From contig NZ_JALBUF010000006.1 of assembly GCF_022606465.1 (NCBI RefSeq), positions 1 to 64,000 on the forward strand: a stretch of 64,000 nucleotides of DNA. The letters are read 5' to 3'. Source of the DNA: Sulfoacidibacillus ferrooxidans (GTDB lineage: Bacteria > Bacillota > Bacilli > Alicyclobacillales > SLC66). The notes beneath the pieces are model-generated. The model made no database searches and was not told the origin of the DNA. It worked only from the letters and a program-made list of their open reading frames with translations. Both the position numbers and the translations under genes were made by a program. Shown here piece by piece: positions 8,253 through 17,910 of the stretch (positions within the stretch are counted from its first letter, which is position 1; the number at the start of each line of letters is the position of its first letter).

Positions 8253-9782
8253 TTAAGCCAATACAGAATCAGAATGCTCCTCTTCATAATCTTCCGCTTT
8301 CGTCATATCGTTCCCATTGTGAACACGCAGTGCATGAAAGAGAAGACTGAACACAACCAACACAATGACATTGGCAATCAGTGCCCATACTGCCGCATAG
8401 CCTGGAATCACCGTATGTCCAAAATGCAGGGCATACACAGAGGATTTGAAGTTTTGTGCAATCGCCATCCATGTGCCGACAGCCATACCGGATAACCATC
8501 CCAGCAAGAGTGCATAGCGATGAAACCACCGCGTATATAAGCTAAAAATCAAAGCAGGTAAGGTTTGTAAAATCCAGATACCTCCGAGAAGTTGAAAGTT
8601 AATGGCAAGCGTTGCTGGCAGTGCAACAATAAAGAGCAAAGCGCCCAATTGCACAACAAGCGTCACCACTTTTGCTACCATCGCTTCTGTACTCGTTGAA
8701 GTATTTGGCGAGATATATTCGCGGAAAATATTGCGTGTAAATAAATTACCTGCCGCAATGGACATGATTGATGCTGGTACTAAAGCGCCAATGGCAATAG
8801 CAGAAAAAGCAAAGCCCGCAAACCATCCAGGGAACTCTTTTAGCAAGAGCAATGGAACCGACATATTAGGATTTTTCGTATGAACACCAGCTGCAATTGC
8901 CATGATCCCAAGGAGTGCAATGAAGCCTAAAATAAAAGAATAGGCTGGAAGAAAGGCAGCATTGCGTTTAATGACACCGCGTCCTTTTGAACTCAAGATG
9001 CCAGTAACAGAATGCGGATACAAAAACAATGCTAAGGCCGATCCAAGTGCAAGTGTGGCGTACGCCGAATACGCCTTGGGTCCAATCACTAACGCCCCAG
9101 GTACTGGTTTTCGCGTTTTTAGAACCGCATCTGCAACGTGAAAAATATGTGCAAATCCACCCAGTCTTTCAGGAATAATAATCACTGCTGCAATAATCGT
9201 AATATAGATCATGATATCTTTTACAATGGCAATCATCGCCGGTGCTCGAATCCCACTTAAAAACGAGTATGCCGCTAAGATGACGAGCGCTAGAATGAGT
9301 GGCAATTCTCCGTTTACACCCATCGCCTCAATGACCGTTTTCATCCCAACTAGTTGTAAGGCGATGTACGGCATCGTTGCCAATATACCCGTAACAGCAA
9401 TAGCAAGAGCCAATAAGCTACTATCGAATCTCCCACGAACAAAATCAGAAGCCGTCACAAATCCGTGTTTTTTCGATACTGACCACAATCGAGGCATTAC
9501 GACAAAAACAAAAGGATAAATGATAATGGTATAGGGTACTGCAAAAAATCCTGTAGCCCCTGACGTATACATAAGTGCTGGAATCGCAATAAACGTATAA
9601 GCAGTGTACAAATCTCCGCCCAATAAAAACCAAGTAATCAGTGTTCCAAACTGTCTTCCTCCTAGACCCCACTCATCAATAGAACTGAGATTACCGCGCC
9701 TAAAGCGAGCTGCTAGAAAGCCAATAACAGTTACCAGCACAAAAAAAATGATAAACACTGACAAAGCTGACCAGTTAACCAT
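8253..9782 (-). CDS. Sodium:solute symporter family permease
   Basis: A 509-residue integral membrane protein with about 13 hydrophobic helices and SSS-family signatures: SSIDEWGLGGRQFGTLITWF near the start, then GFVTASDFVRGRF, SFLSGIRAPAMIAIVKDIMIY, and PHSVTGILSSKG. This family couples Na+ or H+ uptake to small solutes. Closest in character to the YodF/MctP branch, which includes monocarboxylate transporters, but the substrate cannot be read from sequence. GAGGGGAG precedes the ATG. Its start lies 38 bases after a DUF3311 gene, a standard partner of this branch, so the two are probably one operon and one complex. Confidence 0.88.
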   Translation of the reverse strand: MVNWSALSVFIIFFVLVTVIGFLAARFRRGNLSSIDEWGLGGRQFGTLITWFLLGGDLYTAYTFIAIPALMYTSGATGFFAVPYTIIIYPFVFVVMPRLWSVSKKHGFVTASDFVRGRFDSSLLALAIAVTGILATMPYIALQLVGMKTVIEAMGVNGELPLILALVILAAYSFLSGIRAPAMIAIVKDIMIYITIIAAVIIIPERLGGFAHIFHVADAVLKTRKPVPGALVIGPKAYSAYATLALGSALALFLYPHSVTGILSSKGRGVIKRNAAFLPAYSFILGFIALLGIMAIAAGVHTKNPNMSVPLLLLKEFPGWFAGFAFSAIAIGALVPASIMSIAAGNLFTRNIFREYISPNTSTSTEAMVAKVVTLVVQLGALLFIVALPATLAINFQLLGGIWILQTLPALIFSLYTRWFHRYALLLGWLSGMAVGTWMAIAQNFKSSVYALHFGHTVIPGYAAVWALIANVIVLVVFSLLFHALRVHNGNDMTKAEDYEEEHSDSVLA

Positions 9783-9820
9783 GACACACTCCCCTCATCC
9801 CATCTTACTTGTACACTCAT

Positions 9821-10021
9821 CTATTTTGTCATCACATATACAATCCACGTCAACAACGCACTGATAATCACCCATAGAAATTGATACCAATAAAAAAACG
9901 GAAATCCCCACAGCGTCGGCTGATAAGTTGAATAGAATTGTGGAAACAATGTGAAAATATAAGGCAAAAGTAATAACCATAGCCATCCGCGTTTGCCTTT
10001 CTTCTTCGATGACTGATCCAT
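9821..10021 (-). CDS. DUF3311 small membrane protein, symporter partner
   Basis: A 66-residue protein: a basic N-terminus (DQSSKKKGKRG), then two membrane helices around the family signature GFPFFYWYQFLWVIISALLT. DUF3311 proteins are small two-helix partners encoded next to SSS symporters; their function is unknown, and a role in assembly or stability is inferred. The start is set at ATG 10021 because AAAGGTGG lies just upstream; the frame is open for 12 more codons without a better site. The symporter follows after 38 bases. Confidence 0.85.
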   Translation of the reverse strand: MDQSSKKKGKRGWLWLLLLPYIFTLFPQFYSTYQPTLWGFPFFYWYQFLWVIISALLTWIVYVMTK

Positions 10022-10110
10022 CTGTTCACCACCTTTCATTATAGAAAACGAATTCACATCACATTACTGCTAGTAATCTCTCATACATAGCACAGTTCGT
10101 CAAGAAGTTT

Positions 10111-10148
10111 TAGATAGAAAATTTTTTCTAGAAAAAACTTTCTATCTA
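10111..10148. repeat. 38-bp AT-rich palindrome at the end of ppk2
   Basis: Arms of 17 bases (TAGATAGAAA followed by six or seven T) match at 16 of 17 positions around a central CTAG. It includes the ppk2 stop codon and lies upstream of the DUF3311-symporter operon. It may terminate ppk2 transcripts, but no separate T tract follows on the minus strand. Confidence 0.55.
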
Positions 10149-11039
10149 CCGCACAATTGTACCATCTTGTACATGTACTTCATCATAGGCGAATACAATG
10201 TCTGATTGATTCAAGGTCAGTTCAAGATCTTTATCAGGATAAGTAAACTGCGAAAGAATATGCTTCATGATATGAATACGCGCTACTCGCTTATCATCTG
10301 CTTGCACAACATACCAAGGAGCTAGCACATGGTGTGTACGAGCAAACATTGCATTGCGAGCCTCACTATAATCTTTCCAATGTTTAACGCTTTGCTCGTC
10401 AATCGGACTCCATTTCCACTGCTTCAGAGGATCTAAGCGACGCTCTTTAAGCCTTTTCTTTTGTTCTTTCTTACTAATATCCAAATAATACTTTAGTACT
10501 CGAATCCCCGATTGAACCAACATTTGTTCAAACAGAGGTACTGTGTTCATGAATTCTTCGTACTCTTGATCTGTACAAAAATCCATAACGCGCTCAACAC
10601 CTGCCCGATTATACCAACTTCGATTAAACAAGACCAATTCACTCGCCGCCGGAAGATGGGCCACATACCGCTGAAAATACCAACTTGTAATATCTCTATC
10701 AGACGGCTTTCCCAGAGCAACTATCCTTGTTTCACGCGGACTTAAGTGTTCTGCGATGCGCTTGATCGTTCCGTCTTTTCCTCCGGCGTCGCGGCCTTCA
10801 AAAATAATGAGTACTCGTTCCTGTTTTTCAATCATTTCACGCTGAAATTTTACCAATTCAACCTGTAGTCGATACAGCGTCTCTTGGTACTCACGCTTCA
10901 TTTCTTCTTTAAGACTTTGCCCCTTTTTTGTTGTTATGACGTTTTTCTTTATATGCTCTTCTAGCTGCACATCAGATGTTTGGTTACCCTCTAGCTGAAC
11001 AATCTTGTTTGAATCTTCCGACCTTATTTTTTTTGCCAC
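10146..11039 (-). CDS. ppk2: Polyphosphate kinase 2 family protein
   Basis: PPK2 enzymes transfer phosphate between polyphosphate and nucleotides. The 297 residues carry the Walker A motif FEGRDAGGKDGTIKRI (about 104-119), the Walker B region LVLFNRSWYNRAGVERVM, and the family tract LKERRLDPLKQWKWSPID. The first 60 residues are a charged extension. Single-domain PPK2 of this length can favour ADP or GDP phosphorylation or the AMP reaction; the class cannot be settled by eye. The start is GTG with GGAGGG 6 bases upstream. Monocistronic between groEL and the DUF3311 operon, same strand. Confidence 0.93.
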   Translation of the reverse strand: MAKKIRSEDSNKIVQLEGNQTSDVQLEEHIKKNVITTKKGQSLKEEMKREYQETLYRLQVELVKFQREMIEKQERVLIIFEGRDAGGKDGTIKRIAEHLSPRETRIVALGKPSDRDITSWYFQRYVAHLPAASELVLFNRSWYNRAGVERVMDFCTDQEYEEFMNTVPLFEQMLVQSGIRVLKYYLDISKKEQKKRLKERRLDPLKQWKWSPIDEQSVKHWKDYSEARNAMFARTHHVLAPWYVVQADDKRVARIHIMKHILSQFTYPDKDLELTLNQSDIVFAYDEVHVQDGTIVR

Positions 11040-11114
11040 AATCAGCCCTCCGCATTAGCGCATGATGTTAAATAGTATATAATCCATTCTTGCTTGTCTA
11101 GTACAATACAAATA

Positions 11115-11178
11115 AGCGCGGGTCCCCTAAAGTTTTAGGAGACCCGCGCTATCATCACTTGTATGCACAAGTGATGAT
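11115..11178 (-). terminator. Double hairpin terminator after groEL
   Basis: Two adjacent inverted repeats follow the groEL stop. The first (11151-11178) is ATCATCACTTGT with a 4-base loop and perfect arms; the second (11115-11150) is a GC-rich stem AGCGCGGGTC with one mismatch. On the minus strand the sequence ends in TTATTTGTATT. Confidence 0.75.
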
Positions 11179-11179
11179 C

Positions 11180-12841
<1,662 letters not shown>

Positions 12842-12890
12842 TTATGTAGCCTTAGCTACAAGTCAACATGCCTTACAACAGCCGTGATGA

Positions 12891-13169
12891 TTACAGAACG
12901 CCAAGAATGTCGGATTCACGTACGATCAGATATTCAGTACCTTCGTACTTAACTTCTGTTCCTGCGAACTTCGAAAAAATCACATGGTCGCCTACTTTGA
13001 CTTCTAATGCTACTAACTTGCCATCTTCATAACGACCAGGACCTGCTGCAACAACTTCTGCCTCTTGTGGCTTTTCTTTAGCGCTATCTGGCAATACAAT
13101 TCCGCTTGAGGTCTTCTCTTCACGCTCAAGCATCCGTAACACGATGCGATCACCGAGTGGTTTAATCAT
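12891..13169 (-). CDS. groES: Co-chaperonin GroES (HSP10)
   Basis: Heptameric lid for GroEL. The 92 residues cover the whole family, from [20 protein letters not shown] through the mobile-loop segment [16 protein letters not shown] to [17 protein letters not shown] and the [13 protein letters not shown] end. AGGAGG-type sequence lies upstream of the ATG. First gene of the heat-shock operon; a perfect CIRCE element sits 36 bases upstream of the start, so HrcA repression is expected. Confidence 0.98.
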   Translation of the reverse strand: MIKPLGDRIVLRMLEREEKTSSGIVLPDSAKEKPQEAEVVAAGPGRYEDGKLVALEVKVGDHVIFSKFAGTEVKYEGTEYLIVRESDILGVL

Positions 13170-13205
13170 GCAAAACCCTCCTAATAGTAGATAACTGTTC
13201 TTTTG

Positions 13206-13232
13206 TTAGCACTCACCTCAACTGAGTGCTAA
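13206..13232. promoter_or_regulatory. CIRCE operator (HrcA site)
   Basis: Perfect consensus TTAGCACTC-N9-GAGTGCTAA, just downstream of the groES -10 element. CIRCE is the binding site of the heat-shock repressor HrcA. hrcA itself is not in the window. Confidence 0.97.
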
Positions 13233-13243
13233 CGACAATGTTT

Positions 13244-13272
13244 ATATTACCGATTGCCCAGACATTTTGCAA
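13244..13272 (-). promoter_or_regulatory. groESL sigma-A promoter
   Basis: Minus strand -35 TTGCAA (13267-13272) and -10 TAATAT (13244-13249), spacing exactly 17. CIRCE lies 11 bases downstream of the -10, covering the likely transcription start. Confidence 0.75.
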
Positions 13273-13401
13273 CCATATTTCTGTGTTATTCTAAAAAAAA
13301 TTTGCACACTCAACATTTGACAGTGATTCATTCTCTATGGGAAGATCATTTTAGATTTAAATTATTGACTTCATGAAGTACACTTATTTTATTCGTTTAA
13401 C

Positions 13402-13556
13402 GAGCCTGTTCAAAAAGGGGGCAGGTAAGACCCGTGCAGTGCAAGGAAGCAAGCCAAGAATGTGGACTGAGCGTACGTTTTGGGTACGTGAGGGAGCCTT
13501 CTTGGCGCTGACGCTGCCATGCGCCGGGGAGTTCTGACCCCTTTTTGAACAACCTC
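13402..13556. mobile_element. MITE-like element, copy 2 (155 bp, inverted relative to copy 1)
   Basis: This is the reverse complement of the element at 7466-7620, with about five differences over 155 bases and the same TGTTCAAAAAGGGG terminal core. Flanks are TTAAC on the left and TTAAA on the right, an imperfect AT-rich target duplication. It lies between the groESL promoter and trpS, its right end 66 bases before the trpS start, and is probably transcribed in the trpS leader. It contains no reading frame of note. Confidence 0.8.
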
Positions 13557-13622
13557 TTAAAGAGAAGTCAACAGATCATGAAATGATCTCCACAAACATT
13601 GATGCTAAAGGATGAGATCGAT

Positions 13623-14624
13623 TTGATACAAAAAACACGTGTTTTTTCCGGCATACAGCCTACAGGTCAAATCACACTTGGCAACTATTTAGGTGCCCTC
13701 AAACAATTTGTAAATGTACAACACACATCAGATGCCTTTTATTGTGTTGTCGATCTACACGCCATTACGGTACCCCAAGATCCTAAACAACTGCGAGAAC
13801 GCATCTTAGATCTGACTTCACTCTATATTGCCGTTGGTCTTGATCCAACTCAATCCACTTTATTTGTCCAATCAGACGTAGCAGAGCACAGCGAACTGGG
13901 ATGGATTCTCCAATGCGTCGCTCATATGGGGGAGCTTTCTCGCATGACCCAATATAAAGAGAAGTCGGACGGCAAAGACAGTGTAACCGTTGGTCTCTTT
14001 ACTTATCCAACTCTAATGGCTGCCGATATTCTTTTATATCAATCATCCTTCGTACCAGTAGGCGATGATCAGAAACAGCATCTCGAGTTGACACGCGATA
14101 TTGCTGAGCGCTTTAATGCCCGATTTGGCAAGACATTTACCCTGCCAGAAGTGTTAATGCTTAAACAAGGGGCTCGAATCATGTCGCTTGATGATCCATC
14201 CAATAAAATGAGTAAAAGCAATCCTAATCCTCAAAGTCGCATTGAAATGTTAGATCCACCTGATCTCATTCGCAAAAAAATGAGCCGCGCAGTCACTGAT
14301 TCTGATCGTGAAGTGAGATATGACCCCAAGCTCAAACCTGCAGTCTCAAACTTGCTCACCATTTACTCACTGAGCGCCAATAAAAGTATTGAAGAAATTG
14401 AACACGATTACCAAGGTAAAGGGTATGGCGATTTCAAAAAGGATTTGGCCGAGATTCTTGTGGCTATGCTTGACCCCATCCAAAAACGTTATGCAGAGGT
14501 TCGCAATAGCGGTGAAATTGAAGGTATTCTCGCACGTGGAGCCGAACGAGCGCGTATAGCTGCTAAACCAACCCTTGATTTAGTGAAACGTCAAGTAGGC
14601 CTCGGCTCAACTCAGCACCTATAA
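13623..14624 (+). CDS. trpS: Tryptophan--tRNA ligase
   Basis: Class I aminoacyl-tRNA synthetase charging tRNA-Trp in the cytosol. FSGIQPTGQITLGNYLGAL carries the ATP-binding motif with T-x-GN in place of HIGH; the second signature is NKMSKSN. Other family marks are CVVDLHAIT and YPTLMAADILLYQ. The start is set at TTG 13623, giving 333 residues, because AAAGGATGAG lies just upstream and the family begins only a few residues before FSGIQP. The ATG at 13602 has no ribosome site. No T-box leader is visible in the short gap between the MITE-like element and the gene. Confidence 0.96.
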   Translation: MIQKTRVFSGIQPTGQITLGNYLGALKQFVNVQHTSDAFYCVVDLHAITVPQDPKQLRERILDLTSLYIAVGLDPTQSTLFVQSDVAEHSELGWILQCVAHMGELSRMTQYKEKSDGKDSVTVGLFTYPTLMAADILLYQSSFVPVGDDQKQHLELTRDIAERFNARFGKTFTLPEVLMLKQGARIMSLDDPSNKMSKSNPNPQSRIEMLDPPDLIRKKMSRAVTDSDREVRYDPKLKPAVSNLLTIYSLSANKSIEEIEHDYQGKGYGDFKKDLAEILVAMLDPIQKRYAEVRNSGEIEGILARGAERARIAAKPTLDLVKRQVGLGSTQHL

Positions 14625-14695
14625 TTCATGAGTTTCCATGTCACATAGATGTGCATTCGTCACTTCCTCTACTCTGCTATCGCATAGTGCACAAG

Positions 14696-14718
14696 ATGTC
14701 TACACATAGTATAGACAT
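14696..14718. promoter_or_regulatory. Short dyad upstream of the DUF1657-like gene
   Basis: ATGTCTA and TAGACAT form perfect 7-bp arms with a 9-base spacer, 23 bases before the ATG. It is a possible operator or promoter-proximal dyad; no matching regulator is evident nearby. Confidence 0.35.
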
Positions 14719-14741
14719 GATGAGTAGCGTGGAGGCAGCAC

Positions 14742-15008
14742 ATGACAACCTTAAACCAATTAGCATCGGCACACGCCACTGCACTCTCACTTCATGCAAC
14801 CCTTTCACAATTCGCCTTAGAAACGCTTGATCCGACTATAAAAACGATGTATGTAGAAATGGCTTCAGGCATGCAAGTGATTGCAAGTGGCATCGAACGG
14901 CGCAAGCAGCAACTCACAACAAGGGAGCAGTTCATTGCACAACAATATGCACAAGCACTAGAAGCGCATGCTATTGTGCAATCCGCAGAAATGACAGAGA
15001 CTGAATAA
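14742..15008 (+). CDS. DUF1657-like small helical protein
   Basis: An 88-residue soluble protein, predicted all helical. The first 55 residues resemble DUF1657: a helix of the LxSLxATLSQFALETxD kind, then KTMYVEMASGMQVIASGIERR. DUF1657 proteins in spore formers are about 70 residues, often encoded near spoVA or DUF421 genes, and have no known activity. Here the tail is extended by an amphipathic Gln/Ala/Glu helix (EQFIAQQYAQALEAHAIVQ). GGAGG precedes the ATG. It stands alone between trpS and a terminator-like hairpin. The family call is by pattern only. Confidence 0.55.
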   Translation: MTTLNQLASAHATALSLHATLSQFALETLDPTIKTMYVEMASGMQVIASGIERRKQQLTTREQFIAQQYAQALEAHAIVQSAEMTETE

Positions 15009-15019
15009 CCTACACTATA

Positions 15020-15074
15020 ATGAAAAAAGCTGTGCAGGGCAGTAGAAAACACACTACCTTGCACAACTCTTTTT
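15020..15074 (+). terminator. Terminator after the DUF1657-like gene
   Basis: AAAAAGC, TGTGCAGGGCAGTAG, an 8-base loop, then CTACCTTGCACA and a run ending CTCTTTTT. The stem has a small bulge. It lies 12 bases past the stop codon and faces tatC. Confidence 0.65.
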
Positions 15075-15117
15075 CATTTCTAACAGGCGATACTTGTACT
15101 TCGCAGTTGAATCCACG

Positions 15118-16122
15118 CTATTCTCGCTCTTCAAGATTGACGCCGATTCGCGAAGGGAAAATCACTTTGTGCACCACTTTGTTACCCATTTCAGTATCAT
15201 TTTGAAGTGTCATTTCATCAGGTAATTCATGTTGCTCAGATGGCATGCAATCTGTTGGTTCGATCTCTTCATCGAGACTATCTGAAGTCGGCGATGTATA
15301 CTCTTGGTCATCCATAGTTACATCATGATCATCGTCCATTGTCGACATCGTTTCTACTGGTTCAGACGCAGTGACGATGCCCACTTCTTTTTTTGCATCT
15401 GTACGCCACCACGCCTCTGTAGATAACTTCTTGCGATATGCCAATACCGAGATACCAATGCTCAATTCATAGATTAAAACCATAGGTATGACAACACTTA
15501 AATGCGATATTAATTCAGGTGGACTAATAAATACGCCAAGAATGACGAACGCAAAATATGCATATCGCCGCACCTTGCGCAACCACATGGGGGTAATCAC
15601 CCCAATACGCGTTAAAAACATCACCACTACCGGAAGTTCAAATAAAATCCCAAAAGGTACAATGATATTGAACATAAACTCGAAATACTCAGTGGCAGTG
15701 AACATAACGTGAAAGTGCATTTGAGCTAATACACGTAGAAAATGAAAAATCTCAGGAAAAATAACATAATATCCGAAGGAAAGCCCCAGTATAAACATGA
15801 TACTAGTCGGCCCAATCATTTTTGCCGCATACTTGCGTTCATGTAGCTTCAAACCTGGACCGACGAATCTCCATACTTGCCATAAAAGAAACGGAGTTGT
15901 GACAGCAAACGCCGCAACCCCAGCAATCGACAAGTAAATTTGTACCACATCACCTGGTCCGAGCACAACGAGCTTTAAACCATGCGCTGGAGTTACGAGA
16001 TAAGTATAGATATTGCCCACAAAAATAAGTGCAATAATCAGTGCAACAAGAAAGAAAATAAACGCAATCAATAACCGTTTTCGAAGTTCACTTAGATGCT
16101 CAACGAGGCCTATTTGTTGCAA
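15118..16122 (-). CDS. tatC: Twin-arginine translocase subunit TatC with long acidic C-terminal tail
   Basis: Core membrane receptor of the Tat pathway, which exports folded proteins with twin-arginine signals. The N-terminal EHLSELRKRLLIAFIFFLVAL and six membrane helices up to about residue 240 are typical. The protein then runs on for about 85 residues, strongly acidic and with no membrane segment (for example MDDDHDVTMDDQEY and SLDEEIEPTD), ending in a basic-hydrophobic patch near FPSRIGVNLEERE. Ordinary TatC is about 240-260 residues, so the tail is unusual. The start is TTG with GGGGGCGAGG upstream. It follows tatA after 63 bases, downstream of the Mo-cofactor genes. Confidence 0.94.
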   Translation of the reverse strand: MQQIGLVEHLSELRKRLLIAFIFFLVALIIALIFVGNIYTYLVTPAHGLKLVVLGPGDVVQIYLSIAGVAAFAVTTPFLLWQVWRFVGPGLKLHERKYAAKMIGPTSIMFILGLSFGYYVIFPEIFHFLRVLAQMHFHVMFTATEYFEFMFNIIVPFGILFELPVVVMFLTRIGVITPMWLRKVRRYAYFAFVILGVFISPPELISHLSVVIPMVLIYELSIGISVLAYRKKLSTEAWWRTDAKKEVGIVTASEPVETMSTMDDDHDVTMDDQEYTSPTSDSLDEEIEPTDCMPSEQHELPDEMTLQNDTEMGNKVVHKVIFPSRIGVNLEERE

Positions 16123-16185
16123 TGCCTCGCCCCCAGTATCACCTTACAGACGCTAACCTCTATCATCATTTCTCATCCACCGTAA

Positions 16186-16374
16186 CTATTCTTGATCCCG
16201 CCGTTCAGGAGACTGTGACTTATCGCCTGTCAATTCATGTGTCGCATCTTTAAATTCTTTTATCCCTTTACCAAAGGCACGCCCGATCTCTGGAAGTTTA
16301 CTAGGACCAAATACTAGTAGCGCAGCAACCAAAATCAAAATCAAACCAGAAAGTCCCATGTTGCCAAAAGACAT
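16186..16374 (-). CDS. tatA: Twin-arginine translocase subunit TatA
   Basis: A 62-residue single-span protein: hydrophobic N-terminal helix ([20 protein letters not shown]), the FGP hinge, then the amphipathic helix [21 protein letters not shown] and a short charged tail. TatA oligomers form the translocation path with TatC. GAGGAGG lies 7 bases before the ATG. It is 13 bases downstream of mobB and 63 bases upstream of tatC, so one transcript from mobA to tatC is likely. TatA and TatE/TatB types cannot be told apart reliably at this size. Confidence 0.95.
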   Translation of the reverse strand: MSFGNMGLSGLILILVAALLVFGPSKLPEIGRAFGKGIKEFKDATHELTGDKSQSPERRDQE

Positions 16375-16387
16375 AAGTGTACCTCCT

Positions 16388-16933
16388 CTACTTTGTGAAC
16401 ATTAATCGATCAATTACGGACACTATTGCATCTATATCGTTTCTATCATACACTCGTAGGTCTTGATTGACAACCGCATAAGGAGGCTTAGCTACAATGA
16501 ACCCTAGCACTTCACTCATCCGCATTACATCTGTCAGATAATCCGGCTCGCGATAAGCCGTTTCACTATAGAGATCTTCGCCAAGCATCACCCACTTCGG
16601 AAAAGGTTCCTGTTTAAATCCTTCGATAAACACTACATCAACCTGTCCCAATAGGCCAATACATTGGTCAATCGACGGGGGCTTTTGATCAAACCGCTCC
16701 AATGTATAATGCCCGCTTGTATCTGCAACGACAATGCTTGCCGCGCCAGACTGTGCAAATGTTGCCGTATCAGTTTGATCTGGACTCCCTTTAAACCCAT
16801 GTACATCATGCTTAATCGCTCCAACACGCACTTGTTGTTTTGTATAATGAGTCATCAACTTTGCAATGAGCATTGTTTTCCCTACATGTTTATACCCAGA
16901 AAAACCTACAAGTATGGGGGATTCGCCCGCCAT
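16388..16933 (-). CDS. mobB: Molybdopterin-guanine dinucleotide biosynthesis adaptor MobB
   Basis: A GTP-binding protein assisting the formation of bis-MGD for molybdoenzymes. The P-loop is in [20 protein letters not shown] near the N-terminus, followed by [10 protein letters not shown] and the Walker B-like [16 protein letters not shown]. Its 181 residues match the family. The ATG shares one base with the stop codon of the upstream moeA-like gene (TAATG), with GGAGG upstream, so translation is probably coupled. tatA starts 13 bases after its end. Confidence 0.93.
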   Translation of the reverse strand: MAGESPILVGFSGYKHVGKTMLIAKLMTHYTKQQVRVGAIKHDVHGFKGSPDQTDTATFAQSGAASIVVADTSGHYTLERFDQKPPSIDQCIGLLGQVDVVFIEGFKQEPFPKWVMLGEDLYSETAYREPDYLTDVMRMSEVLGFIVAKPPYAVVNQDLRVYDRNDIDAIVSVIDRLMFTK

Positions 16934-17910
16934 TACAAAAGTCCTCCATGACCAAGTGCTGCAATGTCTGCACGGGTTAAGTGAAATCCAGCTAAAACTC
17001 GTGGTAGTAGATGATCAAAGGCAGTCTGCGCATCATAGATCACACAACCAGGTAGCCCCATGAGCACAACATCCCCAGCATAAGCGAGCATCGACATAGA
17101 CCCGGGTAACATTGGCATTCCATATGATACAACCTCTGTCGCCACTTGTGCGATAGCTCCAGGACTGCGATCATCAGGATCAACAGACATGCCACCTGTC
17201 ACAAGAACCATATCTGCTCCTTCTGCTATAAATGACTGAATCGCACGTACGATCGCTTCTGTTTGATCGTCAACAATCTGTTGCCCCAGCCACTGTGCGT
17301 GATATGCCAAGATTTTTTCTTTTACAATTGGACCAAACCGATCTTCGATGCGCCCTTTAAATACTTCGCTACCAGTGGTCACAACGCCGACTTTCATCGA
17401 AGCAAATGGGACCACACGCATCAACGGATTACGCGAGAGCAAAATCTCTTCATAAGCTGTCAACTTTTCTTCTGCAATAATGAGTGGAACCGCACGCAAA
17501 CCAGCGAGCGTTGCTCCCTCTTTCACTGGTGTGAATGTCCGTTTTGTAACAACGACTACATCACCAATCTCATTAATTTGTTGCAATGCAGGGACGTCAA
17601 GTACAAATAAGCCATCATGTGCCGCTTTTACATTTACTTTTCCTTCATGTGGCTCAGTAAACAAAAGACTATCATGCATGATGGACTTTGCCATGCGATT
17701 CGCCGCATCATCTTCGTGGACTTCTCCCGGATCTAACGATAAAACAAAAATGTGCTCTTTCCCGATGGAGAGTAGTGAGACAATATCTTGTTCCAAAACA
17801 ACATGTCCCTTTTTAAACAATCTACCTTTATATTGTCCAGGAATAATTTGTGTCAAATCATGTGCTAGTACCATTCCTACAGCATCCTCGACACGCACTT
17901 CACGTTTCAT
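16933..17910 (-). CDS. MoeA-like molybdopterin-binding protein
   Basis: A 325-residue protein with a MoCF/MogA-like molybdopterin-binding domain in its C-terminal half: VGVVTTGSEVFKGRIEDRFG, then ADMVLVTGGMSVDPDDRSPG and MPMLPGSMSMLAY. The N-terminal part (VEDAVGMVLAHDLTQIIPG, FKKGHVVLEQDI) is the start of a MoeA domain I, but the protein is shorter than true MoeA (about 400 residues). It belongs to the shortened MoeA-like group often found with mobA and molybdenum hydroxylase genes. Likely role: molybdate insertion or handling of MPT. It overlaps mobA by 4 bases (ATGA) and mobB by one base. Confidence 0.88.
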   Translation of the reverse strand: MKREVRVEDAVGMVLAHDLTQIIPGQYKGRLFKKGHVVLEQDIVSLLSIGKEHIFVLSLDPGEVHEDDAANRMAKSIMHDSLLFTEPHEGKVNVKAAHDGLFVLDVPALQQINEIGDVVVVTKRTFTPVKEGATLAGLRAVPLIIAEEKLTAYEEILLSRNPLMRVVPFASMKVGVVTTGSEVFKGRIEDRFGPIVKEKILAYHAQWLGQQIVDDQTEAIVRAIQSFIAEGADMVLVTGGMSVDPDDRSPGAIAQVATEVVSYGMPMLPGSMSMLAYAGDVVLMGLPGCVIYDAQTAFDHLLPRVLAGFHLTRADIAALGHGGLL

